NCBI GenBank assembly: GCA_027625915.1
Contig: JANTQA010000026.1
Span: 5,270,001-5,334,000, forward strand
Length of the DNA stretch: 64,000 nucleotides
Source of the DNA: Anaeramoeba flamelloides
Lineage: Eukaryota; Metamonada; Anaeramoebidae
Direction: 5' to 3'
Position numbers and translations under genes: made by a program
Part shown: positions 1-11,935 of the stretch, in pieces
How the letters are laid out: every line of letters begins with the position of its first letter
Numbering within the stretch: the first letter of the stretch is position 1
Notes under the pieces: model-generated
Told to the model about the DNA's origin: nothing
Seen by the model: the letters and a program-made list of their open reading frames with translations, nothing else
The model's database searches: none

Positions 1-344
1 AATAACCTTTAAATTTGGGCAGAGGTTGGAATAGGAAGGAAATTTCTTTTTTTTCGAAAAAAAGTTTTTCAATGTGTCAAAATAAGAAAATTTAAAACAG
101 TAAATAAAAGTAATAATTCTAACAAAATCAAAAAACAATAAAGTACTCACGTTTTTAATATGGCTTTATTAAATTTTTAACACTTGAAATTAAACTTTAA
201 TTTCAAAATTGAACATATAAAAGAATATACAAATACCTATATATATAACCTAGATTCCAAAAATTTGGACACAGTTTAAACAGTGGAAAGAATAATTTTA
301 CTACACTTTAAATTCAATTTGGAAAGAATTTTGATTTTACAAAC
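1..344. other. AT-rich spacer, no gene seen
   Basis: No open frame with protein-like composition, no RNA gene and no clear terminal repeat is visible. The stretch is homopolymer-rich A+T. Confidence 0.5.
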
Positions 345-875
345 TAAACTAAAATTCAAAATTTTCCACGCAGCTAAAACGTTCCAAACAATCACAATAA
401 TACAATTTCATTGAAATTGGAGATAATTTTGATTTTTGAAAAATATGAAAAATCATTTTTTCATCTTTAAGTTTTTGTTTTCATTTCATTGTTTGAATTA
501 CGTAATTTGTTTTCGTTGGATCAAAATTTTTCTCAATGATTGATATTATGTTAAAGTTGTTCCAAATAGAAGAACCCAAATAAAATTAGTTGGTAGTATC
601 TAACCTTTGATCGATCAATATTCCTAATAGAATTTAAACAAATTTCCTAATGTATTTTTTTGTTTTGCTCTCTCCAAAATTTTTAACACACCCATGATTT
701 ATTTGTATTGATAATTATTTATTTTTTTGTTTTGTGAGTATTGTAATTTATAAAAAGGTGTTAACATTTCAATTAGTGAATGGTTCTAATTTGGTAAATC
801 TTCGAGAAGTGATTAAATAAGTTTTTTTTTTTCACAAATAGAATTTTGGTGTGTTTTAAATTTTGAATTGGGGTT
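345..875 (+). repeat. Dispersed repeat R, copy 1 (largely uninterrupted)
   Basis: This roughly 530-570 bp unit recurs diverged at 876-1310 in the same orientation and inverted at 53590-55440 and 60020-61180. Diagnostic stretches are the segment before TACGTAAT (about 500), the GATCGATCAATATT region (about 610), the TTAACACACCC motif (about 688) and a poly-T/CACAAATAG segment (about 825). No coding capacity is recognised. Its value is that it shows the unoccupied state of three later insertions: a LINE fragment (position about 825), a CACTA element (about 700) and a 630-bp TIR element (about 758). Repeat class is unknown. Confidence 0.65.
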
Positions 876-1310
876 TATTTCATTTTTTGTCTTTTTTGTT
901 TTGTTTTCATTTCCTTTTATGTAGTTACGTAATCTGTTTCCTTAGATCTGAAATTTTTTTTCAATGGTTGATAGAAGGTTATTGTTGAGTTTTTTTATAT
1001 TGGAAAATAATATACAATTGGTAGATGGTATCTTATCATTTGATCGATCGATAATTGTTGGTGAAATTTCAACAAATTTACCAATACATTTTTTCTTCTG
1101 CTCGTTTCAGTATTTTGGACACACCTGTTTTTATTTTTGAGTTTTATATTTTTTTTCTTTTATTTGGATTAAAATGATTACTTATTAAAACATTAATACT
1201 GGGTAACTTAAATGTTGTTTTATATTAGGTTTGGAAAAATACAATAAATTGGTTTTTTTTTTTGCCTATTTTTGATTTTGGGTGTGTCAAATTTTTGGAA
1301 TGGGATTTAT
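876..1310 (+). repeat. Dispersed repeat R, copy 2 (diverged, tandem to copy 1)
   Basis: The stretch repeats landmarks of the preceding unit in the same order: a TACGTAAT-like core, GATCGATCGATAAT, then a GGACACACC motif and GGTGTGTC near its end. It follows copy 1 directly, so the pair looks like an old tandem duplication. It ends near an (AT)n run at 1308-1322. Confidence 0.5.
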
Positions 1311-1319
1311 ATATATATA

Positions 1320-1690
1320 TATAAACTATTTTTCAGTCAAAGGTGACCAGTTTTAATGGGTGAAACACATGTGTTTATAGGGTTAGTATAAATATTAGAA
1401 GAAAAATTTTATTTTGGAAATTTTCAAAATTGAAATCATTTTTTCACATTTTTGTTTTTTTTTTTGATTTTTTTTTTAAAACCTAATTCAGTTGCAAAAA
1501 TTTTTTTTATTGCAAGATCAATAGTAACCTGTTAAAATGTGTTATTCTAATGATATTGGAATAATCGAAATGATTGTTGATAAATCATATTGATTTCTAT
1601 TGGAATTCTATTTGATCTTTGATCTTGATATTTGTTTAATAAATGTGAAAAATTTTCACTTTATTTTCATTTCCTTTTTCAAATAGAGGC
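1320..1690 (+). repeat. Dispersed repeat U, copy 1
   Basis: About 350 bp closely matching 11583-11935. Shared landmarks in order are AACTATTTTTCA, CATGTGTTTA, AGAAGAAAAATTTTATTTT, a poly-T tract, then ATCAATAGT and TTGATCTTTGATCT. Non-coding; element class unknown. Confidence 0.6.
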
Positions 1691-3190
1691 GAAAAATACC
1701 AACACACTTCGTTTTGGGACATGATTTCTAAAAGAAAAGTATGGAAAATGAAGTGGAAAACTGTTTGCTATTTAGAATTCAAATATTAGTAGAAGTTCAA
1801 AACATATATTGTTGTTTTTCTAAATGTGTATTAACAATTGAGTTTTCCAATTTATAAGAAAATTTATTGATTAATTAGTTTTCTTTCAGATATATATCAA
1901 CAATCCTTTGATGTGTATTATTCTACTTATTTCTTATTTCAACTTCCAGCCAATTATATAAAATAATTGATATTTGGAAAAAATTTTGGGCACCTTTGAC
2001 TGAAACAGAGTTTTATATATAACCATGTATTTTAGTATAGAATATTTATACAGCAAGAAATCATTTGTTAATCAATTATATGTATAAGTTTAAATGAAGA
2101 AATTTAAAAAATCTTTATATGAAAAAATAATACTTTTTTATTTTTCAGAAATATTTGGATAAAGAATAACAAAATTTTCAAAGAGAATCATTTATAGCAA
2201 AATAATGGTTTAAAACACTAATTCTTGATTATCTAAATGAAATTTTAGATATATTTTACTGAACTATTTGAATCTATATATTATAGTATTTCTTTTATTC
2301 TTCTCCGATTACAATATAATCGCTTTTAAGATGAATATTTCATAACAATAAACCCTCAAACATTTAAATTTTGAAATCCCAAATTAAAGGGATTTACAGA
2401 CCATCTGTATTTTATGACAAGTTTATGTGATGTATGTGACTAAAAATACAATCCTTAACTTGAAAGAATGATGGGTCAAGAAATGATGCCCTGTTTAAAA
2501 TTTAGGGAATTTTTATAAAGATATTTTCATTTATGTAAAATCTAATATATTAAGTTAAATTCAAAATTTGTCTGAGAAGATTCGAAAATTAAAATCCCTG
2601 GAGTTTATCGGGCTTTTCACCTACATTTTAAAAAATCCAGAGCTAAGGAAAATGATATATATATATCAAATAGTACAAATTCCCGATTTTAAATCACGTA
2701 AGACTATAAAAAGGTGTTTTTTCGAATTTTTTACACAATTTTTCATTTAATTCGCTTTTTTTTTTTTTTTTTTATTTTTTGAAAAAGTACTCGAATTCGT
2801 TTGAAATCATACTTTATTTACTGGGATGTGAAAAAATACAAACAAAAAAACTCAAAAAGAACGGAAAAAAAAAAAAAAAAACAATTAAATACAGGTATGA
2901 TGTAATTTACTTAAAAGTGATGAATAACAATTGGAATTAGCAATTTCCCATTTAAGTGGGGGGTTCATATTTAAAACAATAAAAATAGTTTGATTTTCTA
3001 TTTTGAAAACACCAAAACAGCACAAAGCAGGGGTTAATGTTTAAAACTCTTGAAAATAGTAAACTCTTTAAACACTGAGAAAAAGAATTAAAATTTTTTT
3101 AAAAAATTACTAGTTAGGGGAGAAAAGTGGGAAAAATTTCACTTTTTTACCAATTCTAAATTAGATCAGCGCACCTAATTTTTTTGGGTG
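1691..3190. other. AT-rich spacer, no supported gene
   Basis: It contains only short open frames with Phe/Ile/Lys-rich random composition, a 17-nt poly-T near 2757 and a poly-A near 2866. No RNA gene or terminal repeat was seen. Confidence 0.5.
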
Positions 3191-3192
3191 TT

Positions 3193-3214
3193 GATTACAC
3201 ACACACACACACAT

Positions 3215-3260
<46 letters not shown>
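3193..3260. repeat. Compound (CA)n-(TA)n microsatellite
   Basis: An ACAC tract interrupted by ATACAC passes into a pure AT tract, with about 65 bp of dinucleotide repeat in total. Confidence 0.9.
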
Positions 3261-3262
<2 letters not shown>

Positions 3263-4101
3263 TATAAACGAATTTTACACTTCGCTCAGCGTGAAAAATA
3301 CATTTAATAAAATAAAAAAAAATCGTCAAAATGTGATATCTATAAATACTTTTTGATAAAGTAGAAAGTAAGAGAAGGAAGAGGAAAAGAAAAAAGTTTT
3401 TGTAATTTAACTTGTTATATTTGCAAATTTTTACTGTTCAACAAATGTTTTCATTCAATCTGAACCCAAAAAAAATCTAAAATATGGAATCTTTTGTAGT
3501 TCCTCCAACATACATTCTTTAAAAGATTTTATTATCTTTACAACATGAATTTCAGTTCTAAAAGGTCAAAAAATTCTTGTGTTCATTATATATTGATACT
3601 TTAATAATAAATGGTGAAAAATTTTAACTTTATTTTCCTTATTTACTTTTACAAACAAAGTTTTTAAAGAAGTAGACTGTAATTTGTCACCACTATGTTA
3701 AAATGAAAAAGAAATAAGAAATGAAATTTATTCCCTTTATTATTCAATTATTAGAAATAAAAAACTCACTTTTACATAGCTTTTTACCCTTTTAAAGAGA
3801 AGGAAAGTGTCTGAAAAACTTGGGAATTTCTAGAAGGGTTTCATAGGACACAAATATTCCCAAAGTCAAGAATTATTTGGAGTTCACCGTAAATTTATTT
3901 TTTTATTTTTTCATTTTTATTGTTTTTCTTTTTGCAATATTTTCTCAATTCAAACAACCTTTGAACAAAAACCAATTCTACAAGATTAAAAACAGTTTAA
4001 AAAATAGTCTTTAATCAAACCAAGTTTTCTTTTCCAAACCACCATCAATTAGAAATTCTATTTTATTTTTGCGAAAATATATCAAAATCAAAAGACCGGT
4101 A
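3261..4101. other. AT-rich spacer upstream of small gene
   Basis: No gene was recognised. A stretch near 3676 (GACTGTAATTTGT followed by CACCACTATG) resembles a motif in the flanks of the tRNA-Asp blocks (near 17690 and 25995), suggesting old repeat debris. Confidence 0.4.
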
Positions 4102-4619
4102 ATGGAGAAAGCCAAAATTAATGAATTTAGCAAAACACTAATATCACAAACGCTACCAACACGTTTGTACTTTTATGAACTTCAAGACAGATTTGGACAA
4201 CATTTGTATAGTACTTTTAGTGAAGACGAGCAATTCTGCTTGCCTGAAGTGCAAAAACTTTTTTTGTGTGTTTACCGAAAGCAAATCCCGATTGACAAGA
4301 CCCGTTTTCGAAACTGGGTTGGCTTGATAACAAAAATTTATATCCAAAATGGGATCATTGTTTACCAAAAATCAAAAGATAAAGATTCTTTAATGTACAC
4401 TTTAAGCCCACTCTGGAAACATAATTTTGAAAAAATGTCTGAACAATCTTTTTCACATTTTTCACAACAGAGTGACCAAGAAAAAAATTGTAGAAGAACA
4501 AAGGCAATTGGGACCCTTGGTTATATGACCTTTGTCCAATTAAAAAGAGGTAATATTTCATTTTTATTTTTTTTCTTTTCTTTTCTTTGTTTTTAGGCGA
4601 TCCAAACAAGCAATTTTGA
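4102..4619 (+). CDS. Small hypothetical protein with one intron; winged-helix-like segment
   Basis: I read join(4102..4549, 4597..4619), 156 residues, starting at the first ATG of an open frame and ending in TGA. The 47-nt intron has GTAATA at its donor and TTTTTAG at its acceptor; splicing replaces a Phe-rich read-through tail by a short GDPNKQF end, which favours a real splice. Residues about 60-105 show helix-turn-strand spacing: an RFRNWVGLITKIY helix, then NGIIVYQKSKD and a hydrophobic MYTLSPLW strand. This resembles the recognition helix plus wing of winged-helix proteins and loosely resembles the E2F-like exon at 8326. That similarity is my reading, not an established match. No other domain is recognised. 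Base composition is less AT-extreme than the flanks. Confidence 0.5.
4550..4596 (+). other. Predicted 47-nt GT-AG intron
   Basis: A donor AG|GTAATATTTC and an acceptor TTTGTTTTTAG|GCGATCC bound a pyrimidine-rich tract. It is a phase-1 intron and gives a sense of local intron size. Confidence 0.5.
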
Positions 4620-4897
4620 TTCTAAAAAAAAACAAAGTTTACAACACTCACACCAAACACACATGCTCCAACAAAAAACACATTTAATCTCAGACCTTAC
4701 TTGATAAAATATTGATCATCATATCCTCTATCTGATGAAATGGTAATACAAAAAATTCCTCATAATCTCACCATTACTTAACACACCCACTCTCTTAGTC
4801 AGGTGAAACACTTATGAAACTCTCTGAAAATGGTTGTTGAAAAAATTTAATGGAATTTGTCCAAGTCATCAACAAAAAGAGTTTGGATAACAACATT
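4620..4897. other. AT-rich spacer
   Basis: Nothing recognised. Confidence 0.4.
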
Positions 4898-5651
4898 TTG
4901 TGATTAGCTTTCTCTACATTCGTTGATAATCAAAGTATTGTGTAATTGGATTTAAATGATGTTAGTGCAAATAGTAAAAATGACCTCTAAAATATCTCTT
5001 AGAAATATTACTGAACAATAAATTATTAGATTTTTTACGGAGGATCACAATTAAAAATTTGGATTTTCTAAAAGTTTTTTTCAATTACTTTTCCAAATCT
5101 AAAAATAGAAACTCAAAAAATACAGTATTTCTGTATTTAAAAAACCAAAAATATTAGAACTTTTAAAAGTTACTATTTTTTCAATGTAATTCTGTGATTT
5201 TCAAAGATTAACTCAATAATCAACCCAAAAACCTATAGAATGATTAATTTGGTTTCCTTTTATAAAGATATTAGTATCATCAATATATTTCCAATATTTT
5301 AGAAAATAGTTTGTCAAAATAATCTATGAGTTAATATTTAAATTTTTTTGAAAAAAATCAAATTTTTTAACGACTCATCTACATTCCGAGATAAACTTAA
5401 GAAAGATATTTTGCAAGTTTCAAGTCTTTAGATTGATGTTCATCCTTTAAATTTGTGGAATTCAGATTTTTTTCTGAAATTCTTGGGGTTTTTTACAAGG
5501 ATCATTTTTCATTGATGAAGATCAAAAAATATTTGGTTTTATTTGACTAATCGAATTTTTAGAGGTATTTAAATCATTAGGAACCGGCAAGATTACACCC
5601 AATAACAAAATACTTTAATTTTAGACTTCTTTGTCATAGAAACTAATCTCT
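4898..5651 (-). mobile_element. 0.76-kb TIR element (family FB), diverged inverted copy
   Basis: It matches the reverse complement of 22008-22775 over most of its length and is related to 40602-41355. Its ends carry TGATTAGCTTTC (left) and AACTAATCTCT (right), degenerate versions of the AGGGATTAGC terminus. Internal landmarks AATCAAAGTATT and TTGATCCTC-type arms are present near both ends. No transposase frame is seen, so it is likely non-autonomous. Confidence 0.5.
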
Positions 5652-5689
5652 TAAAGGCGAAAACATTTTCAATTGATCATTTTTTTTTT

Positions 5690-6095
5690 TTTAGGAGTCG
5701 AGTCATTACGGTGAAAATTTTCTTTAAAAACTAAAAATTTTTTTATGTTTTTTTTTATGAGTACTTAATCCTCATTAAAAACAAATCAGTATGTGATGTA
5801 CGATAGATTTCTAATAATCAACAATTAAAAACTAGTATATATCCAGAAAAAAAATTATGAAATTTTTTTAATAACCTAATACCAATCAAAAACTAACCAG
5901 CAAGTGAAGATTAATCTCTAAAAACCAACAATGGAAAACGAGGACATTTTTTGAAAAAAGCGACAAAGAGCGACATTCAATTTCCAATTTAAATCGTTAG
6001 GATATATAATTTTAAAAACAACTGTGTTGGTTTCGAAGTGTCACTTTTTGGCCCTTTTTGAGATCTCGAAGATTATTTTTATTGTTTTTTTTCTA
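5690..6095 (-). repeat. Dispersed repeat related to 23510-23790
   Basis: Read on the minus strand it shares the landmarks of 23510-23790 and 35865-36140: AAAATGTCCTC, a GTACATCA-like core and CACCGTAATGACT. Copies in the tRNA blocks contain an inverted pair around AAAAAGCGCC, which suggests a small foldback element. No coding sequence. Confidence 0.45.
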
Positions 6096-6384
6096 TTCTC
6101 GAATGAGTTATTTTTAAGAAAAGAATCCAATAAAATCTTTACTCCATTAAATATAAGAGAGAATTACAAAATAATGTTCATTAGATTTAATTGTATTAAA
6201 TTATTTTTGTACTGAAAGAAAACAATTTGTTACAAATTGAAGAAATTTAACCATTTGGGAATTTTTATAAAAAGAAAAAAGAAACGATTGTATTTTTTTT
6301 TTCAAATTTTGATTTTTTGAAATTGAGAATACTAGAGATTTTGATGATAACCTGTATTTTCACAATATTAGTGATAGATTCATG

Positions 6385-7630
6385 GTAATATTAAAAAATC
6401 GCGATTAGCCTGGCTTTATTACGAAAAATCAGCAAAAATTGTGATAAAATATACTTTATCGAGAAAAATCATACTTTATCGTGATAATCCACAAAACCAT
6501 GATAAAATAAAAATCTAAAAAAGAAAATGTATTTTTTTAAAATCACCTTAAAAAAAAAATATCATGAATTTTACAAAAAAAAAACTTTTACAATGCTTTT
6601 TCCCTTTAAAAATGTTAAAAAGTTTTTTTAATAGTTGTGAATTTTCTTTAAGTGTTTGAAAGTTTTGAAAGACAGAAAATTTTAATAAAAGTACTGGGAT
6701 TTTTTCAAGTTGAAAAAATTTTTTTTTCAACTTCATTTTTTTTTTAGAAATATAAAACCTCAAACGAATTATTAGTCAAACTAATAATAACCCATTTCAA
6801 CAATGTACTTTAATATAAAATGGATGTTATTTCTTAAAATGGGGTTGTTACCTTCACAATTTTAAACAACCAAAAAGTTGAAAGAGTAATTTTCAATCTT
6901 ATTGGTGATCGATTAAACAAAAACCTCTAGACTCGAGTTGTGTTTTCTGTCAAATACAAAGATACTCAAATAAGAAGAATAAGAAGAAAACAAATGTACA
7001 AACAATCATAATAATTTGCAGTAATGTAACTAGGTTGCTGAGAAAGCTTTTTAAAAGTTATCCAACTCCTTTTAGCTTTCATAGAATATTGAAAATGTTT
7101 TCACCCAAGAACACATTCTTTATTGAATGAATGAAGGGTTGTTGTTTTAGAAGCATTTTTACTCATCACAATATATAGCACCAGAATTTTGACTGAGAAA
7201 ATATTTATTTATCTTTAGTTTTTATTACGTTTGTTGATCTAAAAGGATCGATCAGTTTGTCAACCAAATTAAAAGAAAAAAAAATGAAACGCTTTGATCT
7301 TATCCTTGATTGAATCAAATATCTTTTTTGTTGTTTTTTAAAAGAATTAACTTTTTTTCACATAATCTCTTTTTTGAAACAAAAAAATTTTTTATTGAAA
7401 TATTTCTGAATTAGCCCAAAAAGCAATCAACTATTATATCGCGATTAATTTTTATCACACGATTTTTGCATTTTACACGATTTTTAGAAAATTATCGCGA
7501 TTTTTTGAATCTATAGTGATATTATTGATTATCACGATTTTCTAAAATATCGTGATTTGATAAAATATCGCTATTTGATAAAAATTATCGTGATTTTGGA
7601 AACTTTATCGTGACTTAACAAAGATATCAT
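6385..7630. repeat. Region bounded by clusters of ATCGYGAT-type motifs
   Basis: Two clusters, about 6385-6510 and about 7435-7620, carry many variants of TTATCGTGATTT / ATCGCGATT in both orientations, separated by about 0.9 kb of ordinary AT-rich DNA. CG-containing octamers are otherwise rare here. The layout is that of a transposon with subterminal repeat arrays, or of a diverged minisatellite. No terminal duplication could be fixed and no gene lies between. Confidence 0.4.
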
Positions 7631-7639
7631 CAAATCATT

Positions 7640-8325
7640 GACTGTGTAACTTTTTTTTACTTCTTTAATTTTTCTTTTTGGGATCTTGTGTGGAATATTT
7701 TTTAAATTTGAATTTTTGTTTCTTGACAAATCCTGTGAGATTTTCTTTTTTTTATTGCATTTTTTTGTTATTCAGATATCCATTGAAATTTTTTTTTGTT
7801 ATTTGAATTTTTGACGAGAAGGATTGTTGAACTTTTTTTTTTGTTAATTGCATTTTTTGTCATTTGAATTTTGAACTTTTTTTTTCTAATCTGAATTTTT
7901 TGGAATTGAAAATGCTTTTTCAACTTTTTTTTTTGAATTTAGATTTTTGTAATTGAGATCCTATGAAATTGTTGTTTTTTGTTATTTGAATTTTTTAAAA
8001 CAAAAGAAGTTCAATTTCACAATACTTCTTTAGTGGTAAACCACTCCTTGAGTATGGAGCAAATTAATGGTCAGTGACTAGACCCACAAAATCAAATACT
8101 TTTTACGAAATACTTTATTCTAAAAAAAACTTTTCAAATTTGAAATCTTCATTTTTACAAAATCGGTATTTGCTCTTCAAAAAAAATCTTCTCTTATATT
8201 TTGTCAAAAAATAAGTTCAGAAGAGATATATCTATTTTTTTAAAAAAAAATTGTGTTTAAATTCTATTAAAAAAAACAAATTAAATATTATATTTAATAA
8301 AATTATTATTCTTATAATAATAAAG
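7640..8325. other. AT-rich spacer; presumed intron or lost 5' part of the E2F-like gene
   Basis: The stretch is poly-T rich. A motif around 8037-8090 (CACTCCTTGAGTATGGA) recurs near 28260 and in part at 38828, so it is repeat-derived. No upstream exon carrying the first E2F helix was found. Confidence 0.35.
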
Positions 8326-9935
8326 GATTCACTCATCGAAACCAAATTGCAGAAAATACAGGATTCAATAAGCAACGTATATGTGTAGTTTTATCAATTT
8401 TCAAAGGCACTGGTATTGTTAAAGAAGGTAAAGAAAGTAGAGGTGCATTAATTTTCCGTAAGAAGGTTGTTGAGATATTACCATATTTATCTGAATATAA
8501 CAAAAAAGTGGTTATACTTCGACAACAAAGAAGGGAATTAATTGAGAAGGGAAATTCGCTATTTCAAAGACTAAAAGAAAGATTAAATCAAAATCAAGGA
8601 TTAGGAATTAATAGCCAGCAGCAGGAAGTTAATAAAATTAATCGGAAATTGACTATTATTTTTAAAAAAAGAGAATTATTTGCTACAGAAGTTGATTATA
8701 CACCAAATTTCTCAGAAATCCAACCAAAAAAATTAAAAAAAGCAAAAGGAGATGGCACAAATAAATCAAATAAAAAAAAAAAAAAAATCAAAACTCAACC
8801 GAAATCTAAAAAGAAAAAAGAAAAGCAGAAGGAAAAGAAAAAGAAAAAGAAAAAGAAAAAGAAAAGTAAAAGTAAAAGGAAAACAATAAAAGAAAAACAC
8901 ATGGAGAACAAAAACAAAATAAAAAATAATGATGATTTCAAAAATAAAGATCAACTAAATATACAAAAAGATTTGACGAATAACACTGGCGAAAGAGATA
9001 ATAAGAAATTTTCACTTCAAAATCCAAAAATCCAAAAATCTCTTCAACAATCTCTACAAAGTGGTGAAATAAAGGAAGTTAATATTGCAGAAGCACTTTT
9101 ATCTCTCTCACCAAGCCCCAAACCAAATCCTTTAACAAACATTATGAACCAAACGACAACCAATAATCAAAACAATCCCGAAAAGGTTGTTTTAAATGCA
9201 CAAACACCAGAGATGCTGGATTTTCGAAAAATGGGAAACAGCTCTCAATCTCCATTTTTTTATTCTATATCACCAACCCCTTATTTCTCTTCTTCAATTT
9301 CACCCTTGGGATTTGTATCATCCATGCTTAATGTGGACAACAACAACAACTTTACAAATTTACAAACGCCATATTTCCAACCAACTGAATTTTGGGAATT
9401 GATGATGAAAGAATGGAGAAATCACCAAGAAAGATCCAAAACAATAACAAACCAACCTCACCCTTCACAATTTCATGAAGAAAATCAAAAAAAAACACAA
9501 TTAAACACTTTAAATCAGCCACAGCCACAGTCACAACCACAATCACATTTAAAATCAGAACTTAACTCCCAACAGCAGCAACAGCAACAGTTAAATTTGA
9601 AACAACAAAAATTCTTTCAATCTTTACAACAACCACAACAAAAGCAAATGCAGACCCAAAACAGACAGCAAGATGAAAAAAACAAAACACAACCAAACCA
9701 AAGTCCATTCCAACTGAAATCACAATCACCACTATTACATGGCGGGAACACACAGGATATGAAGCATAATGCTTTTGGATTATCAGAAACTGCAGAACAT
9801 ACTATTATCATGCACGAAAGACAAAAAAACAAAATAAATGATTCAATGAATACAGAAAATTATGGATCACAAATTAATAAAGAAGTTGAAGCCAAATTTA
9901 TCCCAAATTTTAGTGATAAATGGTTTAACGATTAA
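8326..9935 (+). CDS. E2F/DP-like winged-helix protein, 3' exon with Lys/Gln-rich tail
   Basis: The frame is open from 8301 and a splice acceptor (TAATAAAG) precedes 8326. Translation gives a segment starting FTHRNQIAENTGFNKQRICV and continuing IFKGTGIVKEGKESRGALIF. This aligns in pattern with the E2F/DP DNA-binding domain, whose helix 3 and wing read RRIYDITNVLEGIxLIxKxxKNxIxW. The first wing helix is missing, and no ATG precedes the domain, so upstream exon(s) must exist or have been lost. After it come a coiled segment (EYNKKVVILRQQRRELIEKG), a Lys-rich block (about 8765-8890), a Ser/Pro stretch, and Gln-rich tracts (about 9520-9700). It ends in TAA. Known E2F/DP proteins are nuclear cell-cycle transcription factors; that role here is inference. 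It could also be a truncated paralog. Confidence 0.6.
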
Positions 9936-10251
9936 AAACGCTTTGCATTAATTATTATTGATGCGAAATTAAAGAAATATTATATTACATTTAATTTAAT
10001 TTTTTTTTTTTTTAATTTTTTATTTTTTATTGCCTTTTTACTATATTTTCTCATCAAAAATCGAAAGGAAATTTAAATTTTTTCTTTTAAAATTTTATTA
10101 GTCTTGAGATTTCTTTCAGGAGATTTCTTGAATAATCCTTCTAGAAAAAAATTGTCAAATCAAAAAAATTGTCAAAACGATTTTAATTGTAAAATAGTTG
10201 TAAATGTTCTCATTTTCAAATATTTTTTTTACTTATTTTTTTGTTTTATTT
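9936..10251. other. Convergent intergenic spacer
   Basis: A poly-T tract near 10000-10030 follows the E2F-like stop. No gene or RNA is seen. Confidence 0.4.
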
Positions 10252-10527
10252 TTAAACAAAAACCAAGAGAAAAATGTTTTGGTTATTAGAATTAAAATAA
10301 AAATTGGATCCAGTTGAATTTACATATCTAGGCTCTTCAAGATTATTTGAATTTGAGCTCCTTTTTCCTGAAAATAATGTTGAGTTATATTCGTCAAAAA
10401 GTATTCTATTGACATGAGACAGATTTTTTTTTGTATTTATTTTCCTCAATAATTCATCTATAGTTTCTTTGACTATTATGTTGAAGTCAAAAAAGTTTTG
10501 ATTTTTTTGAGGTGTTTTTTTTTTCAT
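10252..10527 (-). CDS. Unrecognised 91-residue ORF
   Basis: An ATG-initiated frame of 91 codons. Its composition is more protein-like than that of neighbouring short frames: an amphipathic stretch NIIVKETIDELLRKI, then RILFDEYNSTLF and a Ser/Asn-rich part, with a hydrophobic last few residues. It converges on the E2F-like gene. No domain is recognised. It may be a first exon whose donor I cannot fix, or a chance frame. Confidence 0.3.
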   Translation of the reverse strand: MKKKTPQKNQNFFDFNIIVKETIDELLRKINTKKNLSHVNRILFDEYNSTLFSGKRSSNSNNLEEPRYVNSTGSNFYFNSNNQNIFLLVFV

Positions 10528-11582
10528 TGTTTTTTAATTTTTTTGAAATTTTTACCGCACCAAACAAAATATTCTATATCATCAATTATTTCTTTTTAGA
10601 GTTTTGGGATGTTTTGAATTTGATCCTATTTTACATTATTTGGTGTACCTATTGAATAAATTTGAATTGAAATCCTGTTTGAATAGAGTTATTGATGTTT
10701 TCCAGTTTAGATAAAGCTGTTTTTCAATAAAGTTTTCTCGAGATTGGCTCATTTTTAGTTATTTTTTCAATTTGTATTTTTCTTCTTTTTTTGATGATTT
10801 AATTTTTTATTTTTTGAATATGAAGGTGAGATTCATTGATTTTTTATTATTATTTCTTCTTTCTCAATTTTCTACAAAGAAATATTCTCTCTCCTTTCTT
10901 TTTAGAAAACACAACTAGAATTGTTTATGCCTAGTTTTATGTGTTCTAATTTTATTATGAAATTAGTTTTTTTCGTTTTTAATATCATGTGATGTATATG
11001 TTTAGTTTCTGTTTATCGTTTGAGTAGCCTCTTAGAGTAAACACAATAAAAAAATGTTTTGATAATTTTAGTAAATTTTTATATATAAATATGAATAGAT
11101 CAAATTATTAGGAAGAATCAACTAATTTTATGATAAGATTATCTACAAAATAACTCAATTTTTACTCAATATTATTCAGATAAGAACATTTTCTACTTTC
11201 GAAGGTATGTATTCAGTAATTGCAAAATAGGAAATGTGAATATAAAAAAATTGAAAAAATGAAATATAAATTATAAAAAGTAGAATTATTTCCAATTTGA
11301 ATCAAATTGTTTTATTTTGATGTTTTTAGCTATTTAAAAACTATTAAAAATTGTTTATTTATAGTTTTTAGATTTTTCAATATCTTTTCAATGCCTACAA
11401 AATAATTTGAGAAAAAAATCTCAACACATCACTAGGATGAAAAAATAAAATTGAAAAAAAAAAAAGTTAGACAAAACTACAAGTTCAATTATCATTTCAC
11501 CTTTGTTAATTGAGTTTATTCAAAACATAATCAACATATCAGTTCTTAAAACTCTTGTGGCTGTTGTGTTTATTGTTGTTAA
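10528..11582. other. AT-rich spacer, nothing recognised
   Basis: Both strands hold only short low-complexity frames. No terminal repeats or RNA genes were seen. Confidence 0.45.
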
Positions 11583-11935
11583 TAAACTATTTTTCAATCA
11601 AAGGGGCCCAGTTGTAATGATCTAATACATGTGTTTAAAGGGTTTGCATAGATATTAGAAGAAAAATTTTATTTTAGAAATTTTCAAAATTGAAATTATT
11701 TTTTCCCATTTTACCTATTTTTGTTTTTTTTTTTCGATTTTTTTTTAAAAGGTCATTCATTTGCAAAAAAATTTTTATTGCCAGATCAATAGTCACTTGG
11801 TAAAAATGTGTTATTCTAAGGATATTGAAACCATGTAAATGGTTTTTGTGAAATAATATGTTGATTTCTATTGGAATTTTATTTGATCTTTGATCTAGAT
11901 ATTTGTTTAATAAATGTGAAAATTTCCACTTTTGT
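11583..11935 (+). repeat. Dispersed repeat U, copy 2
   Basis: It follows 1320-1690 closely, including the AGAAGAAAAATTTTATTTT stretch, the poly-T tract and TTTGATCTTTGATCTAG. It has the same orientation as copy 1 and no coding content. Confidence 0.6.

Noticed and set aside
2568-2750. 60-codon open frame
   Set aside because: No ATG at its start, AT-driven composition, no domain and no second copy.
3230-3260. Telomere or centromere satellite
   Set aside because: Simple dinucleotide microsatellite only; likewise the TAGTG run at 58436 is explained by the CACTA terminus.
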